30,591 bases of DNA from VAZQ01 sp036498625 (GTDB lineage Bacteria; Pseudomonadota; Alphaproteobacteria; Rhizobiales; Xanthobacteraceae): assembly GCA_036498625.1 (NCBI GenBank), contig DASYFD010000011.1, positions 1-30,591 of the forward strand, read 5' to 3'. Below the pieces are notes generated by a model, which was given only the letters and a program-made list of their open reading frames with translations, searched no databases and was not told the origin of the DNA. Positions 1 through 7,003 of this stretch are shown one piece after another (the stretch's first letter is position 1; each line of letters opens with the position of its first letter). Both the position numbers and the translations under genes were made by a program.

Positions 1-954
1 TCACCCAGAGCGGGTCAGGCTGTCGCGCACCTTGCTCATTAGCCCGAACGTCATCTGATCGAAGAGCCGAAACGGCGAATCGAGAAACTGCAGGGGCGAG
101 ATCGGCTCGCGAAGAAGCGATTGGGTCGTGAGAACGGACCGGATCGAGTCGAAGAATCTCAGCTTGGCCGGGCCCAGCATGTGATGCAACCGCGGTGGCG
201 TGTCGCGGAGCATGTTTGCGAAATGCTGGGACTCCCCGATCAGCTTGCGTTCCGGATCAAGCCCCTTGTTTGCGCCGTGCCGGCGATAGCGCACCAGACG
301 CTCCTCGACGATGAAGATGGCGTGGTCCCAGGACAGGCGCCTCCACATGTCCCAGTCCTCGCAATTGATCAACGCTTCATCGAAGCCGCCGAGAGACCGC
401 AGCGCCGACGCCCGGACCATGGCGGCGGAGCCGCCGGACACGAAATTGCCGAGCATCAAGGCCTCGGCATAGGACAATCCGCCGGGTAAAGGTGCCAGCC
501 CCGGATTCGCAATCGGCCCGTGAGCATCAAAGACGCTGAAATCGCATGCGATCAGGTCGGCTCCCGAGTGCCGCGCCGCCGCCATCTGGGCAGCCAGCTT
601 GCGATTCTCCCAAAGATCGTCGTCGTCCAGAAACGCAATCCATTCGCCGCAGGCGCGCTTTATGCCGGCGTTCCGCGCGGCCGCGACGGTCGAATATTCG
701 GTTCTGACGAAATGGACGCTGGCGCGGCAGGCAAAGCGCTCCGCCGCGCGTACCGAGTCTGGCGTCGCCCCGTTGAGAACGACGATGATCTCATTGTCAT
801 CAAACGTCTGCGCGATGGCGCTCTCGAGCGCGGCAGTCAGCATCTCCGGACGGTCGTGCGTCGGGATGACGATTGAAACCGCAGGGGAGGTCAGAGCCCA
901 ATCTCCGTTTCGGTCCTTCGACCATACCTTCTCCGGGTGGTTGCAAGTTAACAT
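1..954 (-). CDS. Family 2 (GT-A fold) glycosyltransferase
   Basis: Predicted to transfer a sugar from a nucleotide-sugar donor, probably onto a cell-surface glycan or lipid precursor in the cytosol. The N-terminal part shows the GT2 nucleotide-binding strand VSIVIPTHDRP (about residues 26-36). The metal-binding FLDDDDLW run sits at about 109-115, and a later CEDWDMWRRL segment fits the ED/W acceptor-loop motif. There is no signal peptide and no convincing membrane helix. The stop codon is the first three bases of the window, so the gene is complete. I chose the ATG at 954. An in-frame TTG at 972 would add six residues but leaves almost no leader behind the promoter proposed at 984-1013; neither start has a clear Shine-Dalgarno sequence. 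Donor and acceptor cannot be read from sequence, and the next gene downstream is outside the window. Confidence 0.88.
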   Translation of the reverse strand: MLTCNHPEKVWSKDRNGDWALTSPAVSIVIPTHDRPEMLTAALESAIAQTFDDNEIIVVLNGATPDSVRAAERFACRASVHFVRTEYSTVAAARNAGIKRACGEWIAFLDDDDLWENRKLAAQMAAARHSGADLIACDFSVFDAHGPIANPGLAPLPGGLSYAEALMLGNFVSGGSAAMVRASALRSLGGFDEALINCEDWDMWRRLSWDHAIFIVEERLVRYRRHGANKGLDPERKLIGESQHFANMLRDTPPRLHHMLGPAKLRFFDSIRSVLTTQSLLREPISPLQFLDSPFRLFDQMTFGLMSKVRDSLTRSG

Positions 955-983
955 TGTTGGTTGAACGAGCAAGCAAATTGTTT

Positions 984-1013
984 ATGATAATTTTATGCTG
1001 CGCCGGGTGTCAG
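984..1013 (-). promoter_or_regulatory. Candidate sigma70-type promoter for the glycosyltransferase
   Basis: Read on the minus strand there is CTGACA (bases 1013-1008, 5 of 6 to TTGACA), an 18-base spacer, and TATCAT (989-984, 5 of 6 to TATAAT). The expected transcript start is near 977, about 23 bases before the ATG at 954. It lies in a noticeably AT-rich patch in otherwise GC-rich DNA. Motif-based only. Confidence 0.45.
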
Positions 1014-1141
1014 ACGATTGCTTGCGGCTCCTCGGATCTCGTGTGGTCTGACATTAGGCCGCGGTCGCGCTTCGAAACGGGATGGCGCCGCAATCGGCGC
1101 TGGCTACCCAACAACAACTTCGGACTCGAATTCTGGAGGCC

Positions 1142-2017
1142 CTATTCGGTCTTGTATTTCCGCTCGAGCGCGTCGAATTCGGCCTTGCCGACCAGCCGCT
1201 GGCGCTCGGCGAAATCGACCGCGAGCCGGGCCGCATCGCCCATCCGTCCATCCTGGCGCAGCACCGACAGCGCCTCCTGCATCCCGCGCAGCGCCGACTG
1301 CAGCGCCACGTTGGCATAAAGGACGGCGGCGAAACCGAGTTCGCGCAGCTTCGGGTTCGGCAGCTCGGGGGTCCGCCCGCCGAGCACGATGTTGATGATC
1401 TGGGGCCAAGGCAAAAGCCGCGGAATAGCGGCGACATCGTCGAGGGTTTGCGGGGCCTCGACGAAGCCGACGTCTGCGCCGGCTTCCCGATAGGCGGTGG
1501 CGCGCTCGATCGCGGCCGCAAAGCCGTGGGTCGCGATGGCGTCGGTGCGCGCCACGATCAGCAAATCCGGATCGCTGCGGGCATCGACCGCGGCCTTGAT
1601 CTTGGCCACCATCTCGGCTTGCGGAATGACCGCCTTGCCGTCGAAATGGCCGCAGCGCTTGGGAAACACCTGATCCTCAATCTGGATCGCGTCGGCGCCC
1701 GCGCGCTCCAGCACCTTGACGGTGCGCACGAGATTGACCGCATTGCCGAAACCGGTATCGGCATCGACCATCAGCGGTCCCGGAAAGACGCCCCGGATGG
1801 CCGCCACATGATCGGCGAGCTCGGTGAGCGTGACCAGGCCGTTGTCCGGAATGCCGAGAAACGTATTGGCGATGCCGGCTCCGGTCACGTAGGCGGCGGC
1901 AAATCCGAGATCGGCCACCACCCGGGCCGCCAGGGCATTGCTCACGCCCGGCAGCACCACGGCGGCGCCCGGCTCAAGCAGCGCGCGAAAGTCGCGACGC
2001 ACAGAGCGCTCTGTCAT
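1142..2017 (-). CDS. Isocitrate lyase/PEP mutase superfamily lyase (PrpB-like)
   Basis: A 291-residue cytosolic TIM-barrel enzyme of the PEP mutase/isocitrate lyase superfamily, which cleaves or forms C-C bonds next to a carboxylate (for example 2-methylisocitrate, 2,3-dimethylmalate or oxaloacetate). Visible hallmarks are VDADTGFGN at about 84-92 (metal-binding aspartates), IQIEDQ at 111-116, and the catalytic loop KRCGH at 120-124 with the general-acid cysteine C122. Length matches PrpB and dimethylmalate lyase. The start at 2017 has a good AGGAGA sequence about eight bases upstream. It is transcribed divergently from the decarboxylase-like gene at 2154. The KRCGH loop is compatible with a true lyase, not a phosphonate mutase, but the substrate is undetermined. 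Methylcitrate synthase and dehydratase genes are absent nearby, so prpB is not assigned. Confidence 0.88.
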   Translation of the reverse strand: MTERSVRRDFRALLEPGAAVVLPGVSNALAARVVADLGFAAAYVTGAGIANTFLGIPDNGLVTLTELADHVAAIRGVFPGPLMVDADTGFGNAVNLVRTVKVLERAGADAIQIEDQVFPKRCGHFDGKAVIPQAEMVAKIKAAVDARSDPDLLIVARTDAIATHGFAAAIERATAYREAGADVGFVEAPQTLDDVAAIPRLLPWPQIINIVLGGRTPELPNPKLRELGFAAVLYANVALQSALRGMQEALSVLRQDGRMGDAARLAVDFAERQRLVGKAEFDALERKYKTE

Positions 2018-2153
2018 CGATTGATTCTCCTGTCGGCGGCTTATAGGGGCTGTTGCAGGTCAGCGGATAGATGGCGAATATGCGGGCGATGGCCTCGTAT
2101 GGCCAGCTGCCAAAATCCGCGCGCAGGGCTCACCGCAAGGAAACCGAAACGCA

Positions 2154-3134
2154 ATGGCCAGGCTTCCGATCACCTTTGCCTGCGGGCTCTACGACCGTAT
2201 GTTGCCGCTCTACACCAAGGAGGTCCAGGCCGAGGGGATCGATCTCAATTTCCTCACCATCGACAGTCCGCGGGAGATTTTCGACCGGATGTCGGGCGCG
2301 CTGGAGTTCGATGCCTCGGAAATGTCGAGTTCCGAGTTCATCGCCCGTTTCGCCGCCGGCGATTGTCCGTTCGTGGCGCTGCCGGTGTTTCCCTCGCGCG
2401 TGTTCCGGCATGGCTATATTGCGGTCAATCGCAAGGTTGTCCGCACGTCGGCCGATCTCGCCGGCAAGCGCATCGGCGTCCCGCTCTACACCATGACGGC
2501 GGCGATCTTCATTCGCGGCCTGCTGCAGCACGATTGCGGGGTCGACCTGTCGCAGGTGCGCTGGGTCGAGGGCGCCATGAACGAGGCCAAGCCCCATGGC
2601 CATCCGACCAGGCTCGCGCTCGCCAAGGCGATCGCGATCGAGCCCGCCGGCGGCCGGTCCCTGAGCGATCTCATCGCGGCCGGCGAGATCGCGGCCACCA
2701 TCGGGACCAGCCTGCCGGACGCGATGAGCCGCAACCCCGATATCGTGCAGCTGTTTCCCGACCACCACGAGCGGGAAAAGGATTATTACCGCCGTACCCG
2801 GATTTTTCCCATCATGCACCTGGTTGCCCTGCGCCGGGAGATCTACGAGCAGCATCCGTTCGTGGCCACCAGCCTTTACCGGGCATTCTGCGAGGCCAAG
2901 GATCTGGCGCTGGAAAAGATGCGCTATCCCGGCACCTTGCGCTATATGCTGCCCTGGATGCGGTCGCAGATCGCGGAGATCGACGAGGTTTTTGGCGGCG
3001 ATCCCTGGCCTTACGGGGTTGAGGCCAACCGGGCGACGCTCGAGGCGCTGGTGCAATATCTGGCGGAGCAGGGCTTGATTGCCGCCCCGGTTCCGGTCGA
3101 GAAGCTGTTTGTTCCCACCTTCGGTCTTGCTTGA
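2154..3134 (+). CDS. 4,5-dihydroxyphthalate decarboxylase-like protein
   Basis: A 326-residue protein resembling the family annotated as 4,5-dihydroxyphthalate decarboxylase, which shares the fold of NMT1/SsuA-type periplasmic binding proteins. The diagnostic N-terminal block is LPITFACGLYDRMLPL (4-19), followed by EIFDRM, the EMSSSEF segment and LPVFPSRVFRHG (76-87). There is no signal peptide or lipobox, so it should be cytosolic; this fits an enzyme better than an ABC binding protein. An AAGGAAA sequence precedes the ATG. In phthalate degradation this family removes a carboxylate from a dihydroxylated aromatic diacid, but many homologues are uncharacterised. Co-directional fumarylacetoacetate hydrolase and M24 genes follow, so it may start a three-gene unit, although a palindromic repeat lies between it and the next gene. 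Confidence 0.75.
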   Translation: MARLPITFACGLYDRMLPLYTKEVQAEGIDLNFLTIDSPREIFDRMSGALEFDASEMSSSEFIARFAAGDCPFVALPVFPSRVFRHGYIAVNRKVVRTSADLAGKRIGVPLYTMTAAIFIRGLLQHDCGVDLSQVRWVEGAMNEAKPHGHPTRLALAKAIAIEPAGGRSLSDLIAAGEIAATIGTSLPDAMSRNPDIVQLFPDHHEREKDYYRRTRIFPIMHLVALRREIYEQHPFVATSLYRAFCEAKDLALEKMRYPGTLRYMLPWMRSQIAEIDEVFGGDPWPYGVEANRATLEALVQYLAEQGLIAAPVPVEKLFVPTFGLA

Positions 3135-3145
3135 TGAGGACCGGT

Positions 3146-3232
3146 GTCATCGCCGGGCTTGTCCCGGCGACCTCGATAAGGGAAGCACTGTGCCATCCTG
3201 ATCGAGATGGCCGGAACCAGTCCGGCCATGAC
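3146..3232. repeat. Palindromic intergenic repeat, family A copy 1
   Basis: An 87-base element beginning GTCAT(C/G)GCCGGGCTTGTC and ending in the near-inverse CCGGCCATGAC. It contains two internal short hairpins. It matches the element at 6160-6250 in order, arm sequence and central segment (GTGCCA conserved). It lies 11 bases after the stop of the decarboxylase-like gene. It resembles the REP/BIME-like repeats common in Bradyrhizobium intergenic regions, which is recollection and not a search result. Confidence 0.75.
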
Positions 3233-3288
3233 AACCAGAGAATTCAACCTGAGCGAAGGTTACCCCACGAGGACTTGGAGCTCCAGCG

Positions 3289-4137
3289 ATGAAACTCGCA
3301 AGTTATCTGGCGGACGGAAGCGCCGCTTTCGGGGTGGTGACCAATGACGGCGTCATCACAATGAACGAGCGTCTGGGCGGGCGCGCCGCCGGCCTCAAGG
3401 AGGCGTTGGCCTTGGGCCTCATCCCGCAGATCGCGCAAGCGGCGGCCGCCGCCAAGCCCGACCGCAAGCTCACCGACATCACCTTCCTGCCCGCGATCCC
3501 GAATCCCGAGCTGATCGCCTGCGCCGGCATCAACTATCGTTCGCATGCGAGCGAGACCGGGCGCGACATTCCCAAGCAACCGAGCATGTTCATCCGGCGC
3601 GCCAACACCCTGGTGGGGCACGAGGGCGAGATGATCCGCCCGACCGTATCGAGCAATTTCGATTTCGAGGGCGAGCTTGCGATAGTGATCGGACGCGGCG
3701 GGCGGCATATCGCAGCCGAGCGGGCGCTCGATCATGTCGCCGGCTATACCTGCTTTGTCGACGGCAGCGTGCGCGACTATCAGAAGTTCTCGGTCACCTC
3801 CGGCAAGAATTTTCCCGGCACCGGGCCGCTCGGGCCGTGGATCGTGACCCGCGACGAAATCCCCGATCCCACCCGCCTGACCCTCACCACCCGCCTCAAC
3901 GGCAGCGAGATGCAGCGCTCGGGCACCGACCTTCTGATCTACTCGATCCCGCAGATCATCGCGTTCTGCTCCGACTTCACCCCGCTGGCGCCGGGCGACG
4001 TGATCGCCACCGGCACCCCGGATGGCGTCGGCCACCGCCGCACGCCGCCGCTCTGGATGAAGGCCGGCGACGTGCTGGAGGTGGAGATCACCGGCATCGG
4101 CACGCTGCGCAGCACCATCGTGGACGAGAAGCCGTAA
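3289..4137 (+). CDS. Fumarylacetoacetate hydrolase (FAH) family protein
   Basis: A 282-residue cytosolic enzyme of the FAH superfamily, whose members hydrolyse or decarboxylate beta-diketo and oxo-acid intermediates using a divalent metal. Conserved features are CAGINYRSHASE (78-89), the metal ligands in FDFEGELAIVIG (E127 and E129), FVDGSVRDYQ (D158 as third ligand), the GPLGPWIVT segment and ATGTPDGVG near the C-terminus. A GGAG sequence lies eight bases upstream of the ATG. The next gene starts 65 bases downstream on the same strand. Family members include acylpyruvases, ureidoglycolate lyases and 2-hydroxyhepta-diene-dioate isomerases, so the exact reaction is open. With the neighbouring decarboxylase-type genes it fits a late step in breakdown of an aromatic or hydroxylated acid. 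Confidence 0.88.
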   Translation: MKLASYLADGSAAFGVVTNDGVITMNERLGGRAAGLKEALALGLIPQIAQAAAAAKPDRKLTDITFLPAIPNPELIACAGINYRSHASETGRDIPKQPSMFIRRANTLVGHEGEMIRPTVSSNFDFEGELAIVIGRGGRHIAAERALDHVAGYTCFVDGSVRDYQKFSVTSGKNFPGTGPLGPWIVTRDEIPDPTRLTLTTRLNGSEMQRSGTDLLIYSIPQIIAFCSDFTPLAPGDVIATGTPDGVGHRRTPPLWMKAGDVLEVEITGIGTLRSTIVDEKP

Positions 4138-4202
4138 TTCGCCTGCCTCGCCACCCCAAAAGTTGCCTGAACCCGCTTTGCCCGAACATGCAAGGATGAG
4201 AC

Positions 4203-5390
4203 ATGACCGACATCGAACGCGTCGCCACCCGCATTTCCATGAATGAGCTCGAGCGGCGCTGGGCGGCGGTCCGTCGCGAGATGGGGGCGCGCGGCATCGA
4301 CGCCCTGGTCATGCAGAACGCCAGCGACTGGCTCGGCGGCTACGTCAAATGGTTCACCGATGTGCCGGCTCACAACGACTATCCACGCACCGTCATCTTT
4401 CACCGCGATGATCTCATGACCCTGGTCGAGATGGGCGCCACTGGGCGGCGCGACAAGCTCGGCGGCAAGGACGTGAACAATCCCGGCATCGGCGAGATCA
4501 TCTACAGTCCTTCGTTCTTCTCCATCGTCTATACGCACGACTACGACCCGGTCCTGGTCGCCGCCGAGCTCAAGCAGCGGGGCTACAAGACCATCGGCCT
4601 GGTGGGGCGCGGCGCGCTGCCGAGTGGCCTGGTCGATGCCATCCGCAACGGCGTCACCGCCACGCTGGTCGATGCCAGCGACCTCGTCGATCACATCAAG
4701 GCGATCAAGAGCCCGGAGGAGATCGCGCTGTTGCGGGCCACCGCCGCCATGCAGGACGCCGTGTTCGCCAAGGTGGTGGCGGCCATCAAGCCAGGCATGC
4801 GCGACTGCGATCTGGGCGCCATCGCGCAATACGAAGGGCAGCGGCTCGGCAGCGAGCAAGGAATCTTCCGCGGGTCCTCCGAGCCGCTCGGCCGGCCGGC
4901 GATCCTGCGTGGCCGGCATTTCCAGGACCGGGTGCTGCAGAAGGGGGACTACATCTCGCTCCTGATCGAGAACAACGGCCATGGCGGCTACTACACCGAG
5001 CTCGCCCGCACCATGGTGCTGGGCAAGGCCTCATCCGAGCTGCGCGATGCTTTCGCAGTGGTATGCGAGGCGCAGCAGCACACCGCTCAGAACCTCAAGC
5101 CCGGCGCCTCCTGCGCCGACATCTACGCGGCCCACAACACCTTCATGCAGAGCCGGGGCGCGCCGCCCGAGAGCCGGCTGTTCGGCCACAGCCAGGGCTA
5201 CGACATGGTCGAGCGGCCGCTGCTGCGCGCCGACGAGCCGATGCGGCTGACCGCCGACATGTGCATGGCGGTCCATCCGGGGTTTCCCACCAAGACCAAT
5301 TTCGTCTTCATCTGCGACAACTTCCTCATCCATAAAGACGGATCGGTCGAGCACATGCACAAGGCCGAGCAGAAGATTTACGAGATGTGA
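4203..5390 (+). CDS. M24 (Xaa-Pro peptidase/creatinase) family protein with altered metal ligands
   Basis: A 395-residue protein with a creatinase-type N-terminal domain (about 15-165) and a C-terminal pita-bread domain (about 170-390). In metal-dependent M24 peptidases the ligands are Asp, Asp, His, Glu, Glu. Here the aligned segments read LIENNGH (E256), YTELART (E266), FGHSQGY (H329), MAVHPGF (H358) and FICDNF (C371/D372). Only the histidine is canonical, so classical dimetal aminopeptidase activity is doubtful. Creatinase shows that the fold can hydrolyse small C-N bonds without metal. AAGGA precedes the ATG. The 3' end overlaps the convergent aldolase gene by 13 bases. It is probably co-transcribed with the FAH gene. 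The likely role is hydrolysis of a small amide or guanidino-type compound, inferred only. Confidence 0.82.
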   Translation: MTDIERVATRISMNELERRWAAVRREMGARGIDALVMQNASDWLGGYVKWFTDVPAHNDYPRTVIFHRDDLMTLVEMGATGRRDKLGGKDVNNPGIGEIIYSPSFFSIVYTHDYDPVLVAAELKQRGYKTIGLVGRGALPSGLVDAIRNGVTATLVDASDLVDHIKAIKSPEEIALLRATAAMQDAVFAKVVAAIKPGMRDCDLGAIAQYEGQRLGSEQGIFRGSSEPLGRPAILRGRHFQDRVLQKGDYISLLIENNGHGGYYTELARTMVLGKASSELRDAFAVVCEAQQHTAQNLKPGASCADIYAAHNTFMQSRGAPPESRLFGHSQGYDMVERPLLRADEPMRLTADMCMAVHPGFPTKTNFVFICDNFLIHKDGSVEHMHKAEQKIYEM

Positions 5391-6124
5391 GCCGCTTGCG
5401 GCGGCAATTCGCCCGCCTTGGCGAGCCGCGTCATCCAATATTCCCAGGCCCGGCCCATCGGCCGCTCGCGCAGACTGTAGGCCTCCGCCTGATTGGCCTC
5501 ACCCGGCGTCAGCGGCGAAACCTCGCCCAGGGCCTGCGCCCGCAGCTGCAGCTCGGCATTGCGGTGGGAGAAGATCGTACGGAACACGGTCTCCTGCAGG
5601 GTGGCACCCACCACGGTGGCGCCATGGCGGCGCATCAGCACCATGGCGTTCGAGCCGAGCGCCCGCGCCAGCGACAGTCCCTGCGCGGACGTGGTGACCA
5701 CCATCGGGGTGTCGTCGAACTCATCGCGGCTGTCCCAGAACGGCACCGTGCCCCCCATGGTGGCGCCGAGGCCGACCAGCGGCTGCAGCGCGACCCCGGT
5801 GACGCAGAACGGCAGGATCGACATGGAATGATGATGACACACCGCGTTCACGTCCGGGCGCAGCTGATAGATGCAGCCGTGGATCACGCATTCCCCATAG
5901 GGCAGATCGCTGGTCTGCGTGAGCAATTTGGAATCGAGCGAGAATTCCAGGATGTCGGACGGCTCGATCAGCTCCGGGCTGCGCGAGCGCGCCAGCAGAT
6001 AGCGCGCGGGATCGGCCGGATGGCGAATGCTGATATGGCCGAAGCCGTCCAGCACGCCCTCATGGGCGACGATGCGGTTGGCCAGCGCCAGCTGATAGCA
6101 GGCATCATCGAGAGCATTCGGCAT
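5378..6124 (-). CDS. Class II aldolase/adducin domain protein
   Basis: A 248-residue cytosolic protein of the class II aldolase family. These zinc enzymes perform retro-aldol cleavage or decarboxylation of hydroxy acids and sugar phosphates. Visible active-site features are FGHISIR (28-34), the catalytic-type glutamate in LPYGECVIHG (E78), the metal-binding histidine cluster CHHHS (97-99) and the distal histidine in RRHGATVVG (about H167). An AAGGA sequence lies seven bases before the ATG. It converges on the M24 gene, and the two coding ends overlap by 13 bases. Substrate is undetermined: this branch is often annotated simply as class II aldolase and found in aromatic or hydroxy-acid catabolic clusters. 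Confidence 0.88.
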   Translation of the reverse strand: MPNALDDACYQLALANRIVAHEGVLDGFGHISIRHPADPARYLLARSRSPELIEPSDILEFSLDSKLLTQTSDLPYGECVIHGCIYQLRPDVNAVCHHHSMSILPFCVTGVALQPLVGLGATMGGTVPFWDSRDEFDDTPMVVTTSAQGLSLARALGSNAMVLMRRHGATVVGATLQETVFRTIFSHRNAELQLRAQALGEVSPLTPGEANQAEAYSLRERPMGRAWEYWMTRLAKAGELPPQAAHIS

Positions 6125-6159
6125 GGGGGAGTCCTTTCAAAGAATGATCCGCTACTCTT

Positions 6160-6250
6160 GTCATGGCCGGGCTTGTCCCGGCCATCGCGACAAGAAAGGC
6201 ACCGCCGTGCCAGTCTAAGCGAGATGGCCGGGACAAAGCCCGGCCATGAC
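6160..6250. repeat. Palindromic intergenic repeat, family A copy 2
   Basis: A 91-base element of the same family as 3146-3232. It opens GTCATGGCCGGGCTTGTC and closes AAAGCCCGGCCATGAC, so its outer arms are near-perfect inverse complements that can pair end to end. Each arm also contains its own small inverted repeat. It lies between the divergent aldolase and cupin genes, within the only space where their promoters could be. Confidence 0.8.
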
Positions 6251-6322
6251 AACTCGCGCACCGGCGTGACACCGGCGTGCCGCTATGGCACCGATGCCTG
6301 CCGTCACGCAATGAGGAAAGAC

Positions 6323-6832
6323 ATGAGCAAGCCATTGAAGCTGCCGCCGATCCGGCGGGTCATCACCGGTCATGACCGCAACAATGTGGCCAAGGTCCTC
6401 ATCGATGGCGCGGCCACCAATACAAAAAGCGGCGCCTCGGGCGCCACCTCGACGTTGATCTGGTCGACCGACTCGACGCCGGCAGACTGCGCGATCGGGG
6501 ACGACATCGAGGATCTGGGCGCCCGCATCATCGGCACGCCGCCGCCCGAGAACGGCACGCGCTTTGCGGTCATCGAGTTTCCGCCCGGCAATCCGGGGCG
6601 CATGCACCGCACCGAGACCATCGACTATGTGGTGGTGATCTGCGGCGAGCTCGACATGGACATGGACAATTCCACGGTACGGCTCAAGGCCGGCGACGTG
6701 CTGGTGCAGCGCGCCACCAACCATGCCTGGGTCAATCGCGGCAAAGAGACCGCTCGCGCCGCCTTCGTGCTGCTGGATTCCAAGCCGCTCGGCATCGGCC
6801 ACCCGATCGTGCGCGGCATGAAGGCGGGGTAG
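6323..6832 (+). CDS. Small cupin-domain protein
   Basis: A 169-residue single-domain cupin. The first cupin motif is GNPGRMHRTETIDYVV (89-104) with H95; the usual second histidine of the HxH pair is a threonine. The second motif is AGDVLVQRATNHAWVN (123-138) with H134 and N138. The metal site would therefore have at most a reduced ligand set, so it could be an isomerase or a binding protein, or lack a metal altogether. The reading frame stays open far upstream, but the ATG at 6323 is chosen because GAGGAAAG lies just before it; an in-frame ATG at 6311 is the alternative. It is isolated between opposing genes and flanked by repeats on both sides. Small cupins of this sort occur in aromatic-acid clusters; no reaction is assigned. 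Confidence 0.82.
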   Translation: MSKPLKLPPIRRVITGHDRNNVAKVLIDGAATNTKSGASGATSTLIWSTDSTPADCAIGDDIEDLGARIIGTPPPENGTRFAVIEFPPGNPGRMHRTETIDYVVVICGELDMDMDNSTVRLKAGDVLVQRATNHAWVNRGKETARAAFVLLDSKPLGIGHPIVRGMKAG

Positions 6833-6845
6833 GCAGAGACGATCC

Positions 6846-6992
6846 GCTTTTCCCGGACGCGGTGCAGCGCGAAGCCCTTGCGGAGCGGTGCGCCGCAGAT
6901 CCGGGATCGTTCCACACTCTGCATCTGGAACGACCCCGGATCAGCGGAGCGTCACTCCACTTCGTTTCGTGCCGCACCGCGTCCGGCGAAAG
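6846..6992. repeat. Long imperfect inverted repeat, family B, between convergent genes
   Basis: Two arms of roughly 67 bases. The left arm contains CCGGACGCGGTGCAGCG and GATCCGGGATCGTTCCA. The right arm contains TGGAACGACCCCGGATC and GCCGCACCGCGTCCGG in inverse-complement order, with about ten bases between the arms. It fills the space between the stop of the cupin gene and the stop of the minus-strand decarboxylase gene, so it could serve as a two-way terminator. It resembles a recurrent bradyrhizobial repeat, from memory. Confidence 0.75.
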
Positions 6993-7003
6993 TCCATCGG
7001 CTC

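Noticed and set aside
1142..2017. Naming the first lyase prpB (methylisocitrate lyase)
   Set aside because: The KRCGH loop fits, but no methylcitrate cycle genes are nearby and several related lyases share the motif.
1082..3022. A 646-codon plus-strand open frame crossing the lyase gene and most of the decarboxylase-like gene
   Set aside because: It runs antisense through one recognised gene and out of frame through another, and shows no family motif.
4203..5390. Annotation as a standard Xaa-Pro aminopeptidase
   Set aside because: Most metal ligands of that enzyme are replaced, so only family membership is claimed.
5387..6322. A long N-terminal extension of the cupin frame
   Set aside because: It lies antisense to the class II aldolase and reads through the palindromic repeat; the ribosome site and the cupin domain both point to a start at 6323.
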